Numbered from the stretch's first letter, positions 1 to 6,827 are shown. The stretch is 7,814 bases of DNA from Bacillota bacterium (GCA_021779415.1 JAJYAS010000141.1:1-7814); one strand, 5' to 3'. Made by a program: numbers and translations. Notes: generated from the sequence alone by a model not told the origin.

Positions 1-20
1 TCAAACCTCTGTATTTTCAT
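1..20 (-). CDS. possible start of a next gene, cut by the window edge
   Basis: On the minus strand an ATG at 20-18 opens a frame reading MKIQRF and runs off the left edge of the window. It lies 41 bases beyond the stop of the carbamoyltransferase relic and in the same direction as all other genes, so a further downstream gene is plausible. There is no convincing Shine-Dalgarno at the right distance; an AAAGG lies about 14 bases upstream. Six codons are too few to identify a product. Confidence 0.2.
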
Positions 21-39
21 GTTTGATTGCTAAGTGCCT

Positions 40-82
40 TTGACTGTCTTTCGACTCTCGACTATTCGACTGCCTTTCGACT
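40..82. repeat. degenerate TCGACT microsatellite
   Basis: TCGACT occurs exactly at 51-56, 58-63, 66-71 and 77-82, with a TTGACT variant at 40-45. Spacings are 7, 8 and 11 bases, so this is an imperfect short tandem repeat and not a phased array. GCCTTTCGACT (72-82) nearly repeats GCCTTTGACT (36-45). The left part is noncoding. The right part overlaps the last codons and the stop of the carbamoyltransferase relic on the minus strand. Confidence 0.7.
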
Positions 83-243
83 AATGAACCAGTCATTCAT
101 CACAATCACATCCATCTTCGTCCTGAGGAAGCAATCGAGCGCCTCTTCAGGCCGACAGACTATCGGCCCCATTACCTCTCACCTATGACCGATGACCTGT
201 TGTGTTGATGTGCGTTTAAGCCAAGGATTACCGTTTTCCTCAT
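62..243 (-). pseudogene. carbamoyltransferase (NodU/CmcH family) relic with a large internal deletion
   Basis: An intact member would transfer a carbamoyl group from carbamoyl phosphate to a sugar hydroxyl and be about 550-620 residues long. Only the two ends survive. ATG at 243-241 opens MRKTVILGLNAHQHNR, resembling the family N-terminus (ILGxNAxHxD), then hits a TAA after 24 codons. In another frame, from 172 to the TAG at 62-64, the sequence reads GPIVCRPEEALDCFLRTKMD followed by VIVMNDWFISRKAVE. This resembles the family's C-terminal signature (PIVCTPEDAxxCFxRTxMDxLVLGN). About 500 expected codons are missing, and the two parts are in different frames, so the gene is dead. The break falls on the heptamer repeat at 174-201. 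The start lies 5 bases after the stop of the acetyltransferase stub, as in an operon. Family assignment is from memory of the motifs; the C-terminal match is the stronger one. Confidence 0.6.
174..201. repeat. heptamer tandem repeat, ACCNNNN x4, at the deletion scar
   Basis: ACC recurs with an exact 7-base period at 174, 181, 188 and 195, giving units ACCTCTC, ACCTATG, ACCGATG and ACCTGTT. It sits precisely between the surviving N-terminal and C-terminal pieces of the carbamoyltransferase relic, so it is the most likely junction of the internal deletion. The same unit type recurs at 244-271. Confidence 0.75.
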
Positions 244-271
244 ACCTATTACCCCTTACCTATTACCCGTT
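244..271. repeat. heptamer tandem repeat, ACCNNNN x4
   Basis: ACC recurs with an exact 7-base period at 244, 251, 258 and 265, with units ACCTATT, ACCCCTT, ACCTATT and ACCCGTT. The 12-mer TACCTATTACCC is present twice, at 243-254 and 257-268. CCGTTTTC flanks the array on both sides, at 231-238 and 267-274. On the minus strand it supplies the last codons and TAA of the acetyltransferase stub and the leader of the carbamoyltransferase relic. Confidence 0.8.
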
Positions 272-434
272 TTCTAATAGGCACTGCCGCATTTCCCTGA
301 TAGACTGTGTAGGGCTCAGTATCTTTCGTAACAACGCTGCCTGCGGTAATAACAGAATGGCTCCGCAGCGTGACGCCCGGACATCGGGAAGGTAATGCTT
401 TAGAGACAGGCGGCGATATGACGCGGACTGTCAA
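249..434 (-). pseudogene. C-terminal stub of a hexapeptide (left-handed beta-helix) acetyltransferase
   Basis: The frame ends at TAA (251-249) and reads PGVTLRSHSVITAGSVVTKD then TEPYTVYQGNAAVPIRKRVI, coded by about 380-255. This is the usual end of WcaF/NodL/VatB-type sugar O-acetyltransferases: last hexapeptide coils, then the PPYxxVxGNPAxPIRKR tail. Such enzymes are about 180-220 residues, so some two thirds are missing, including the catalytic His region. The preceding 18 residues (434-381) do not resemble the family. The only start there is TTG at 434 without a convincing ribosome site, and the frame stays open back into the 3' end of the GT4 gene. I read it as a 5'-deleted relic, originally the next operon gene, 23 bases after the GT4 stop. 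It is distinct from the intact acetyltransferase at 1612-2172. A short expressed peptide cannot be excluded. Confidence 0.65.
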
Positions 435-457
435 GGACAGCGAGGACGTTATGAGAC

Positions 458-1612
458 CTATGCATCGATAATCTTTCTAGCAGTATTTACCCACGAGAAA
501 CAAGACTCCGCTAAAGTTCGCCCATTAAATCCCATTGTGCGCGCAACCTCTTTGTTGGCATATAAATATTCTATTGAACTCCTCAATTGATTCAAATCTC
601 CAGGAGTAATTAATAATCCAATGTTATAATTATGGAAATATTTCTTAAGCGCGTCAAGATACCCGGCTATTACTGGTTTGCCACAAGCCAAATACTCATA
701 TATCTTCAGAGGAGATCGGATAGCATAGTTAAACATATCGTCCCGACAGCCAGGAGCAACGCAGACATCAAAAGATGCAATTACATAAGGTACTTTTTCG
801 TAAGGAATCCCTCCCATAAAGATCACCTTAGCATCTCTCAGTCCGCGCTCTCTAACTAATGCTTCATACTTACAGCGATCTCTTCCCGAGCCAGCAATAA
901 CCAGCATCAAGTCAGGATATTTATCAAATGAACCCGTACAAGCCTCAATTAAGCAATCTATTCCCTGCCAAGGATGTAGATGACCGACGAATCCGACAAT
1001 ATACGCATCTCCCGGGAAACCGAACATGTGTCTTGCTGCCTTTTGATCCAGAGGCTTCATAATCTCGATGTTCGCGCCATTTTCGGCAACTACTACTTTG
1101 CTTGCACTCTCGCTGTAATTCTCAACAAAAAAATGTTTTAGGTTTTCACTAACAACTATCAGACGAGTTGATGTCTTTATTGTGTATGCCTCTATGAACC
1201 TTAACAGATATTCTATCAGCGGCCTCCCCCCAGTTGTTTCCGGATGGGAAAAAATTGTATTAAACTCGGAAAAAAGTGGAACCTTCTTGAAACGAGAAAT
1301 AATTGAAGGAGCAAACATTACTGCAGATTGACGGACATAGATGATATCACATCGTTCATGCAGCGTATCGTTCCCAACAAATAGAAAGACATATAATAAC
1401 CATACTTGGAAGAATAGCTTTCCAAAGATGGTGTCCTTTATGTTCAATGCAATACTATTTATGTGAACATTTGTAAAATTGTGCTTGGGTCCCATATTTA
1501 TAACAGTAACGTTGTGGCCAATAGCAACAAAGGCATTAATAATCTCAAGAGAATGGACAGTATCGGCTGCCGCTTTGTTTAAGCCAGCTTGTGTGATATA
1601 ATATATTTTCAT
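458..1612 (-). CDS. glycosyltransferase family 4 (GT-B fold)
   Basis: Predicted retaining glycosyltransferase adding one sugar from a nucleotide-sugar donor to the lipid-linked repeat unit at the cytoplasmic face. It has 384 residues, the usual GT4 length. The N-terminal Rossmann half starts MKIYYITQAG and includes LIVVSENLK (about 151-159) and the AENGANIE loop (176-183). The donor-binding C-terminal half has VGFVGHLHPWQGID (206-219), VIAGSGRD (238-245) and SPLKIYEYLACGKPVIAG (300-317). The EX7E motif keeps its second Glu (E306), but its first position is not Glu (I298), as is common in the SPLKxxEYMA subgroup. The ATG shares one base with the stop of the acetyltransferase (TAATG), so translation is probably coupled. 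It is the last intact gene of the run; a GT hydrophobic patch at about 66-80 could help membrane association. Sugar specificity cannot be told. Confidence 0.92.
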   Translation of the reverse strand: MKIYYITQAGLNKAAADTVHSLEIINAFVAIGHNVTVINMGPKHNFTNVHINSIALNIKDTIFGKLFFQVWLLYVFLFVGNDTLHERCDIIYVRQSAVMFAPSIISRFKKVPLFSEFNTIFSHPETTGGRPLIEYLLRFIEAYTIKTSTRLIVVSENLKHFFVENYSESASKVVVAENGANIEIMKPLDQKAARHMFGFPGDAYIVGFVGHLHPWQGIDCLIEACTGSFDKYPDLMLVIAGSGRDRCKYEALVRERGLRDAKVIFMGGIPYEKVPYVIASFDVCVAPGCRDDMFNYAIRSPLKIYEYLACGKPVIAGYLDALKKYFHNYNIGLLITPGDLNQLRSSIEYLYANKEVARTMGFNGRTLAESCFSWVNTARKIIDA

Positions 1613-2172
1613 TAATCTCTAATCCTAATTAGCCGCGCTGGATTGCCCGCATGAACTTCACACGCAGGGATATCCTTTACTACAATACTACCCATTCCTG
1701 TGATTGCTTTATCATTAATAGTGACACCATACTTAACCATTGTTCTTGCGCCTATCCATACGTCAGCGCCGATTCTTATCGGCCCGCACACAATCGGCTG
1801 CTTTCTGATAAGTTCATCGCGTTTATTCTCGTGCCCCGCAGTCTGCAGGGCACTTTGAAAGGCAATCATCGAATCATTATCAATGTTGATCCCCCCCATC
1901 CCTTCCAATCGCACCCCTTGCCCTAACCACACGTTCGAGCCAATTTCGACATTCCAGGGATATTCTATCCAAACTCCGACACTACTTAGAACACCCCATC
2001 CACATCGTTTAAGCCACAACTTGAGATACAGATTTCGAATAATCATACCGATTCGAAATGGAATCCAAGCTATGAAATACCACCATGACAGCATAAAAAA
2101 GGCTCCCGCACTCTTTTCAGCGAGACGTCGGATAATCCACGGCAAAGTTATATTTTCCCCCCTTCTTTTCAT
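1612..2172 (-). CDS. hexapeptide-repeat O-acetyltransferase (WcaF/VatB-like)
   Basis: Predicted acetyl-CoA-dependent transferase placing an O-acetyl group on a sugar of the polysaccharide repeat. It has 186 residues, normal for the family. A hydrophobic/aromatic stretch at about 25-50 precedes the left-handed beta-helix, which starts near 63. Coils are seen in NVEIGSNVWLGQGVRLEGMG (74-93) and IRIGADVWIGARTMVKYGVT (132-151). TAGHEN (111-116) holds H114, the likely catalytic His. The end IPACEVHAGNPARLIR (168-183) is the typical closing tail. The ATG overlaps the TGA of the upstream GT2 by four bases (ATGA) and its stop overlaps the next start (TAATG), so the three genes are likely co-translated. 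It is intact, unlike the related stub at 249-434. The exact acceptor sugar is unknown. Confidence 0.92.
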   Translation of the reverse strand: MKRRGENITLPWIIRRLAEKSAGAFFMLSWWYFIAWIPFRIGMIIRNLYLKLWLKRCGWGVLSSVGVWIEYPWNVEIGSNVWLGQGVRLEGMGGINIDNDSMIAFQSALQTAGHENKRDELIRKQPIVCGPIRIGADVWIGARTMVKYGVTINDKAITGMGSIVVKDIPACEVHAGNPARLIRIRD

Positions 2173-3095
2173 GTTTTTTTTACATACAAATTAGATATAT
2201 TATTCATGTACCACGACATTAGTGACTTGTACGCTGCCTTATTGGCGTTATTACGAACTATACTCAAAAATGCCCTGCAGAATACTCCAAGCAGTAATAT
2301 TAACTTAATAAGGGACCCCGTAAAATAGCCCGAATGCTTATTTATATAATAGATATGTGACTGATGCAAATAAAGGAGTGAATGCGCATTAACCGCAGAA
2401 CTCTGCCCGCCATAATGTATGATATCTACATTAGAAAGATAATACACCCTATATCCCTTCTGATTAAGTCGGTAACAGTAATCCTTTTCTTCTCCGTATA
2501 CAAAGAACTTTTCATCAAGATAACCAATATCTTCCACACATTTCTTCCTTAATACCAGTGCGGCCCCTATTGCATAATCAACGTAGGTACTCATCCCGTG
2601 ATCCCAGAAATCTGTTAAGTATTTTGCGGGCTTGGGAAGATTCAAATTAACAAAGGGAAAGAGATACAATAAAGACATATTTAATATATTCGGAAAGCTT
2701 CTGCAGCTTTTTTGCAGACTTCCATCCGCATTAAGCAGGCGCGGGGCAACGATATCTACATTATTATGCCCATCCAAAAAAGCCACAAGTCTCTCCAGTG
2801 CATTATCAATGATTAGAGTATCTGGATTCAGCATCATTATGTATCTACCGGAAGCTGCCGATAATCCCTGGTTGGAAGCTGCTGCAAAACCGATATTATT
2901 GTTATTAGCAATTAAAATCACGTCAGGGAATTCTCCTTGCAGCATTTCAACCGTTCCATCATTAGAACAATTGTCAGCAACGAATACCTCAATATTGATA
3001 TGGCGATTTTCGCTAAATATGCTTGACAAACATTCGCGCAACAGTTTTTTTGTCTTATAGCTTACAATCGCAATTGACAAATCCTTCCTGGCCAT
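2169..3095 (-). CDS. glycosyltransferase family 2 (COG1216, rhamnosyltransferase-like)
   Basis: Predicted inverting GT-A glycosyltransferase extending the lipid-linked repeat unit in the cytoplasm. It has 308 residues. The nucleotide-binding fold shows LSIAIVSYKTKKLL (6-19) and FVADNCSNDGT (38-48). The metal-binding DXD position is replaced by the NPD form (N90-P91-D92, in MMLNPDTLI), normal for this subgroup. The acceptor/catalytic region is FFVYGEEKDYCYRL (197-210), with E202, E203 and D205, followed by IIHYGGQSS (225-233). A hydrophobic stretch at 261-280 may anchor the C-terminus to the membrane. The start codon directly follows the TAA of the polymerase gene (TAAATG) and has no clear Shine-Dalgarno, so it is probably translated by ribosomes arriving from upstream. 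The precise sugar, though rhamnosyltransferases are the closest look-alikes, is inference. Confidence 0.93.
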   Translation of the reverse strand: MARKDLSIAIVSYKTKKLLRECLSSIFSENRHINIEVFVADNCSNDGTVEMLQGEFPDVILIANNNNIGFAAASNQGLSAASGRYIMMLNPDTLIIDNALERLVAFLDGHNNVDIVAPRLLNADGSLQKSCRSFPNILNMSLLYLFPFVNLNLPKPAKYLTDFWDHGMSTYVDYAIGAALVLRKKCVEDIGYLDEKFFVYGEEKDYCYRLNQKGYRVYYLSNVDIIHYGGQSSAVNAHSLLYLHQSHIYYINKHSGYFTGSLIKLILLLGVFCRAFLSIVRNNANKAAYKSLMSWYMNNISNLYVKKT

Positions 3096-4508
3096 TTATT
3101 TGTTTGATGCTCGTTTCTGAGAAGAGTAGGAGATAATAAAGCCACCAAACACCGCCAAGTAAAAAGACACTGAGGAATCGATAAACTTAGATGTTGACAA
3201 GGAAATAATCGAGAAATAAATAATAGATAAGACAAATGATAACGACAAATAGGCAATAAATGAATCATCAGATCTCTGGTAGGTATGGAAGATTTCCTTC
3301 GAGAGCAAAAAAATGAAAGATAAAAAAAATATCAGTCCAACTATACCGGTTTTTAGAATAAAATATAGATAGTTATTATGGAGAAAAGTTGATGCTACTG
3401 CACCGTCGCTCTCACTTATCATATACGGTTTTCCAAAAAATGCAAGCTCATATCCATATCCTTGGCCCATAAGAGGGTTCTCAAGAATTTTGTCGATTGC
3501 TGCCTTGCTTTCATTCAGCCTCGCCATGGTGGCATAGTCATACTCTCCTGTCGTCACGAATTTGATCGACATCAAACGGTAATCAAGGCCTTGTCCTATC
3601 TCTGGCCAATGGACACTCATTATTAAACTGATCGTCACAACAACTATGCTTAATACTCCCACCAGCCGCATGGTATGACTTCGTTTTTTTCTATTGATGG
3701 CAAAGAAATAAACGATAGTCACTAGTAGGGTAGCCAGAACACCTATCCAATATGTTCTAGTCATGGACAGCAGTATAGTGAGTGCAGCCGTGACAATAAT
3801 TGCTAACAATATCAGTCTTAACAGCTTATTTTTCACGTATAGATAATATGGCGATGCTACGAATACAACTGCCTGCGTATAACCAACCCCTGCCATCCCG
3901 AAGAACATTTGACTCAAGATATGGCCAGAATTGATCATATTATTCTTATTCAGTTCATATTCTAAATCACGCATGACTATGCAAAATGCAATAAATATAA
4001 AAAAATTCAAAAATCTCTTCCGATCGCCTCCGCGACTAAAAACATGATATGCGACAAATATCAATAAATAATTCGCTAATGGGCTAAAATCTCTAATTAT
4101 CTTGACAATATCCGTTTTGTTTATTAAAGCCATGGTTGTTGCTATAAGACTCCAGACCATGAATAAAAGAAGAGCTTTGAAGACCCTTGGCCAATGTTGC
4201 CGGCGCTTGTTCAACAATAATTGAATAAAAACACTGCTCACAGAAACTACGAAGATAAAGGCATAAACTATTTCTAAAGTGGATAATCCTTCAGTCCCCC
4301 CTATAAAAAAACAATTTAATATTAATAAGGCATAAAGGGCGAACGTTGCAGAAAGCAAAGACATAAAGAAAATAGCTACCCCTGGTATAAGATAAATTAG
4401 AATATCAGGATCAGGAATAAATAGTAACGCGCTGCATATCGCCAATAACGTGACGCCCCCAGGCAGCAGGTATTTTCGCAGTTCTATTTCCGTTATCATC
4501 GTCTTCAA
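3096..4508 (-). CDS. O-antigen ligase/Wzy polymerase-like polytopic membrane protein
   Basis: Predicted inner-membrane protein that polymerises repeat units, or ligates glycan to an acceptor, on the periplasmic side. It has 470 residues with about 10-12 hydrophobic segments (for example 14-32, 36-70, 78-99, 109-127, 145-157, 166-179, 211-224, 228-249, 252-271, 282-299, 386-403, 417-437, 445-461). The Wzy_C/O-antigen-ligase signature is present: SMTRTYWIGVLA (248-259), the large periplasmic loop at about 300-385 with KILENPLMGQGYGYE (340-354), and HNNYLYFILKTGIVGL (377-392). The His and Gly-rich loop are hallmarks of this superfamily. Polymerase and ligase are not separable by sequence, but its place among transferases favours polymerase. 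The longest frame begins with TTG at 4508; an ATG three codons later (4499) is an equally good start, and neither has a strong ribosome site. It abuts the next GT2. Confidence 0.87.
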   Translation of the reverse strand: MKTMITEIELRKYLLPGGVTLLAICSALLFIPDPDILIYLIPGVAIFFMSLLSATFALYALLILNCFFIGGTEGLSTLEIVYAFIFVVSVSSVFIQLLLNKRRQHWPRVFKALLLFMVWSLIATTMALINKTDIVKIIRDFSPLANYLLIFVAYHVFSRGGDRKRFLNFFIFIAFCIVMRDLEYELNKNNMINSGHILSQMFFGMAGVGYTQAVVFVASPYYLYVKNKLLRLILLAIIVTAALTILLSMTRTYWIGVLATLLVTIVYFFAINRKKRSHTMRLVGVLSIVVVTISLIMSVHWPEIGQGLDYRLMSIKFVTTGEYDYATMARLNESKAAIDKILENPLMGQGYGYELAFFGKPYMISESDGAVASTFLHNNYLYFILKTGIVGLIFFLSFIFLLSKEIFHTYQRSDDSFIAYLSLSFVLSIIYFSIISLSTSKFIDSSVSFYLAVFGGFIISYSSQKRASNK

Positions 4509-4541
4509 TTTAAGGCATACCCTGGTTGAAACACTAAAATA

Positions 4542-5687
4542 CTATGCATTGCTTTTCCGCAAGACTTTTTCATATATACTTACGACTGCTGCGGCAGTTT
4601 TATCCCAATCAAAATTACTTAATCTGCGCAATCCCTTTGCTATCAGATCCTCCTTTAATACATTGTCAGTTGCGACTATCATAATAGCATTAGCAATGCT
4701 TTCCTCATCTTCTGGGTTAACAAGATATGCAGCGTCTCCTGCTATTTCCCTTAATGAAGACCTATCCGAAGTTATTACAGGAACTCCGGAAGCCATCGCC
4801 TCTAAAATAGGCAAGCCGAATCCTTCATAGCGCGATGGAAAGAGAAACACGCTCGCCCCCTGATACAGTGATCTCAACTGCAGTTCTGTGACCCAGCCTG
4901 TAAACACTATTCTATTGCCCAATTGAAGTCTATCAACATGCGTCTTTACCTTCCAGCCGCGACTATTATCGTAGTTCCCAGCGATTACCAACTGAATATC
5001 ATCCTTGCCGGCTTTTAATACTGAGACAAAAGCGTCGATAACGCGCTCGAGGTTCTTTCTCGGTTCAAAGCCCCCAACATAAAACAGATACTCATTCCGG
5101 ATATTAAATTCCTTTTTAATATGAGCAAGATCATTTGACGACGTTCTCTGATAAAAAAAAGCGTCAACACCATTATAAATCACCTCAATCTTGCCTGATT
5201 CTATAGCAAGATGATTAGCTATTTCCTCTCGGGCTGCATAAGAATCGGTAATTATCTGATCAACTCGGGATTTCATAGCCAGCATATATATGATACCTGC
5301 AACCCGCTGTTTAAATGATTTGAATTGCTCGTTCCCGTGAGTATATGAAATTACGTCATGCAGGGTCACTACAGTCAGACAAGGCTTTAGCAGCCAAACA
5401 GTGTTATAGGTGAAATGCATGACATCTATTTCATATTCGTTTGCCCCTCTGACCAAAGCGCTGTTGGCCCAGGACGGCAACCATTTTCGCCTTGGTATCA
5501 CGATCTGGAAGAAGTTATCAGGTAATGCCTCAGGAAGTTCCAACGGCCGGTCTGAAAAAAGGTAGTATCTGTTCTCTGCCCCCTGTCTGGCCAACCCCTT
5601 GATGAGTCCCCAGGTTGCACGCTGCATTCCGCGACCCTTTCCCACAAGTATTCTCGCATCAAACCCTATTTTTAGATTGGATGTCAT
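4542..5687 (-). CDS. glycosyltransferase family 4 (mannosyltransferase B-like)
   Basis: Predicted retaining GT-B glycosyltransferase acting on the lipid-linked intermediate in the cytoplasm. It has 381 residues, full length. The N-terminal half begins LKIGFDARILVGKGRGMQR (5-23), the DAR..GxGR opening of the WbpY/MtfB-like group, and has TLHDVISY (108-115) and IITDSYAAREEI (145-156). The C-terminal half has VIYNGVD (169-175), FYVGGFEPRKNLERVIDAF (202-220), VFTGWV (261-266) and FLFPSRYEGFGLPILEAMAS (281-300) with a complete EX7E pair, E288 and E296. SDRSSLREIAGDAAYLVNPED (307-327) matches the family end. It follows the upstream GT2 by 15 bases, with an AGG about 7 bases before the ATG. A GDP-mannose donor is plausible by similarity but not shown. 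Confidence 0.95.
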   Translation of the reverse strand: MTSNLKIGFDARILVGKGRGMQRATWGLIKGLARQGAENRYYLFSDRPLELPEALPDNFFQIVIPRRKWLPSWANSALVRGANEYEIDVMHFTYNTVWLLKPCLTVVTLHDVISYTHGNEQFKSFKQRVAGIIYMLAMKSRVDQIITDSYAAREEIANHLAIESGKIEVIYNGVDAFFYQRTSSNDLAHIKKEFNIRNEYLFYVGGFEPRKNLERVIDAFVSVLKAGKDDIQLVIAGNYDNSRGWKVKTHVDRLQLGNRIVFTGWVTELQLRSLYQGASVFLFPSRYEGFGLPILEAMASGVPVITSDRSSLREIAGDAAYLVNPEDEESIANAIMIVATDNVLKEDLIAKGLRRLSNFDWDKTAAAVVSIYEKVLRKSNA

Positions 5688-5702
5688 CTAAACCTATTTG
5701 AT

Positions 5703-6695
5703 TTATTTCTCACGTGCACTGTTGAAATACCCTTTTCGAAAGCCGATAGCATACCAATTCGATTCTGTTACGCCAAAACAATACTGCAGAGTTCGTGTTG
5801 GTATTATAAGCGAGAATATGTCTATGATTTTCTGCAGCGCGTTAAGAATAATAGAGTGAAATAATATTTTTTTTGTAAACTTCTTTGCTTTTATCCTGAG
5901 GGGATCATTCTTGTTAATTTGATTGAGGGAGTAATCAACCAAGAAATCATTTCTGAGATAGGGAAAAGTTTTAAAAAGTGTTCCCGCCATATAGCCACTC
6001 TTAAACTTGCGGCTGCAGCTTTTCTTGAACGTTGTTTCATATCTATGGAGTGCAAGTGCCTGCTTACAAAAAACCAAAGGGACTCCTACAAGCATTAACC
6101 GATAACCATATTCAGTATCCTCAAAATCAGCCCGCCTGAACCTTTGATCGAAACCTCCAGTAACATCAAATACGCTTTTTCTCAATGATATATTTAATGA
6201 CATGAAATAATTATAGTGCAGCGGTTCAATAGAGGCACTGAACATCTCAAACATGTTGTCCCATTTTAATTTGTAGTAAGCTGTGTTCCTATTCCTAATA
6301 CATTTTGGATCAAAGGGCGTATACCCTAACACTGCAGTATTATTATCTTTGTTATGCGCGTCAACGTGCGACCTAAGAAGCGACTTCGATGCAATGACAT
6401 CATCATCCAGAAAAAGCAGTAACTTGCCCTCTGCCAATTTTGCACCAGCATTTCTTGCCGTTGCAGGTCCAGCATTATCCTGGCGAATATATCTGAAATT
6501 AGGATAATGTGAAAAGGCTCGTACCATTTCAGATGTCCCATCCGTAGATCCATCATCAACAACTATGATTTCATAGGCTGAAATCTCTAAATCCTGGGCA
6601 AGCAATGCATCAATACAATCTTTTAAGGTGGATTGCCTGTTAAAAGTCGGAATAATCACTGCAATTTTATATTGATATCCATTTTCCATTGGCAT
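5703..6695 (-). CDS. glycosyltransferase family 2 (GT-A fold)
   Basis: Predicted inverting glycosyltransferase of the repeat-unit assembly. It has 330 residues. Seen in order: IAVIIPTFNRQSTLKDCIDA (11-30), IIVVDDGSTDGTSEMV (43-58), NAGPATARNAGAKLAEGKLL (74-93), the DXD metal site in LFLDDDV (94-100), TGGFDQRFRRADFEDTEYGY (179-198) with E192 and D193 as the likely catalytic ED pair, and LHRYETTF (216-223). The region after about 240 is a family-variable tail with an amphipathic or hydrophobic stretch at 278-300. It is the first gene of the intact run and has the only strong ribosome site of the cluster (AGGAGGGG), which selects the ATG at 6695 over a second ATG two codons later. This suggests a local start of transcription in the preceding gap. 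Confidence 0.95.
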   Translation of the reverse strand: MPMENGYQYKIAVIIPTFNRQSTLKDCIDALLAQDLEISAYEIIVVDDGSTDGTSEMVRAFSHYPNFRYIRQDNAGPATARNAGAKLAEGKLLLFLDDDVIASKSLLRSHVDAHNKDNNTAVLGYTPFDPKCIRNRNTAYYKLKWDNMFEMFSASIEPLHYNYFMSLNISLRKSVFDVTGGFDQRFRRADFEDTEYGYRLMLVGVPLVFCKQALALHRYETTFKKSCSRKFKSGYMAGTLFKTFPYLRNDFLVDYSLNQINKNDPLRIKAKKFTKKILFHSIILNALQKIIDIFSLIIPTRTLQYCFGVTESNWYAIGFRKGYFNSAREK

Positions 6696-6703
6696 ATATG
6701 TAT

Positions 6704-6711
6704 CCCCTCCT
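6704..6711 (-). promoter_or_regulatory. strong Shine-Dalgarno of the first GT2
   Basis: The minus strand reads AGGAGGGG, 8 bases before the ATG at 6695 (10 counting from the AGGAGG core). It is by far the best ribosome site in the window and fixes the start of the GT2 gene. The other operon genes rely on weak sites or on translational coupling. Confidence 0.7.
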
Positions 6712-6827
6712 ATGCGGAAGGAGCAATAATTTGCACTAGTATGATTGTTCCCATGCTATCGCTTGTTAGCAGATATTTTTAACTATCAGCAAATCTGATG
6801 GAGGGGTCTATAACTCTCGTGCCATAT

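Noticed and set aside
150..168. GGCCGA-N7-TCGGCC inverted repeat as a terminator
   Set aside because: Only 6-bp arms, no T-run on either strand, and it lies within the relic's coding piece.
62..172. 36-codon minus-strand ORF with AGAGG before its ATG, as a stand-alone small gene
   Set aside because: Its sequence matches the C-terminal tail of a carbamoyltransferase and an N-terminal piece of that family lies just upstream, so a relic is the simpler reading.
40..271. CRISPR-like array
   Set aside because: Units are 6-7 bases and degenerate, with no spacers or 23-40-base repeats.
334..371. ACGCTGC / GCAGCGT perfect 7-bp inverted repeat inside the acetyltransferase stub
   Set aside because: Long 24-base loop, competing pairing with CTGCGG/CCGCAG, and the sequence is explained by coding for hexapeptide coils.
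192..395. Plus-strand ORFs across the window (for example 192-395, 632-859, 1651-1926, 1883-2194, 2632-3060, 4450-4830, 6283-6507, 7110-7334, 7535-7813)
   Set aside because: They lie opposite well-recognised minus-strand genes or relics, have no domain likeness and no convincing ribosome sites.
428..440. CTGTC-AAG-GACAG hairpin just after the GT4 stop as a terminator; nearby GGAC repeats at 425, 435 and 444
   Set aside because: The arms are 5 bp with a 3-base loop and no T-run follows; the GGAC spacing (10, 9) is too loose to call an array.
3062..3268. Minus-strand 68-codon ORF overlapping the polymerase and GT2 junction, and a similar one at 6326-6562
   Set aside because: Both are alternate-frame shadows of the polymerase and GT2 genes, whose frames carry clear family motifs.
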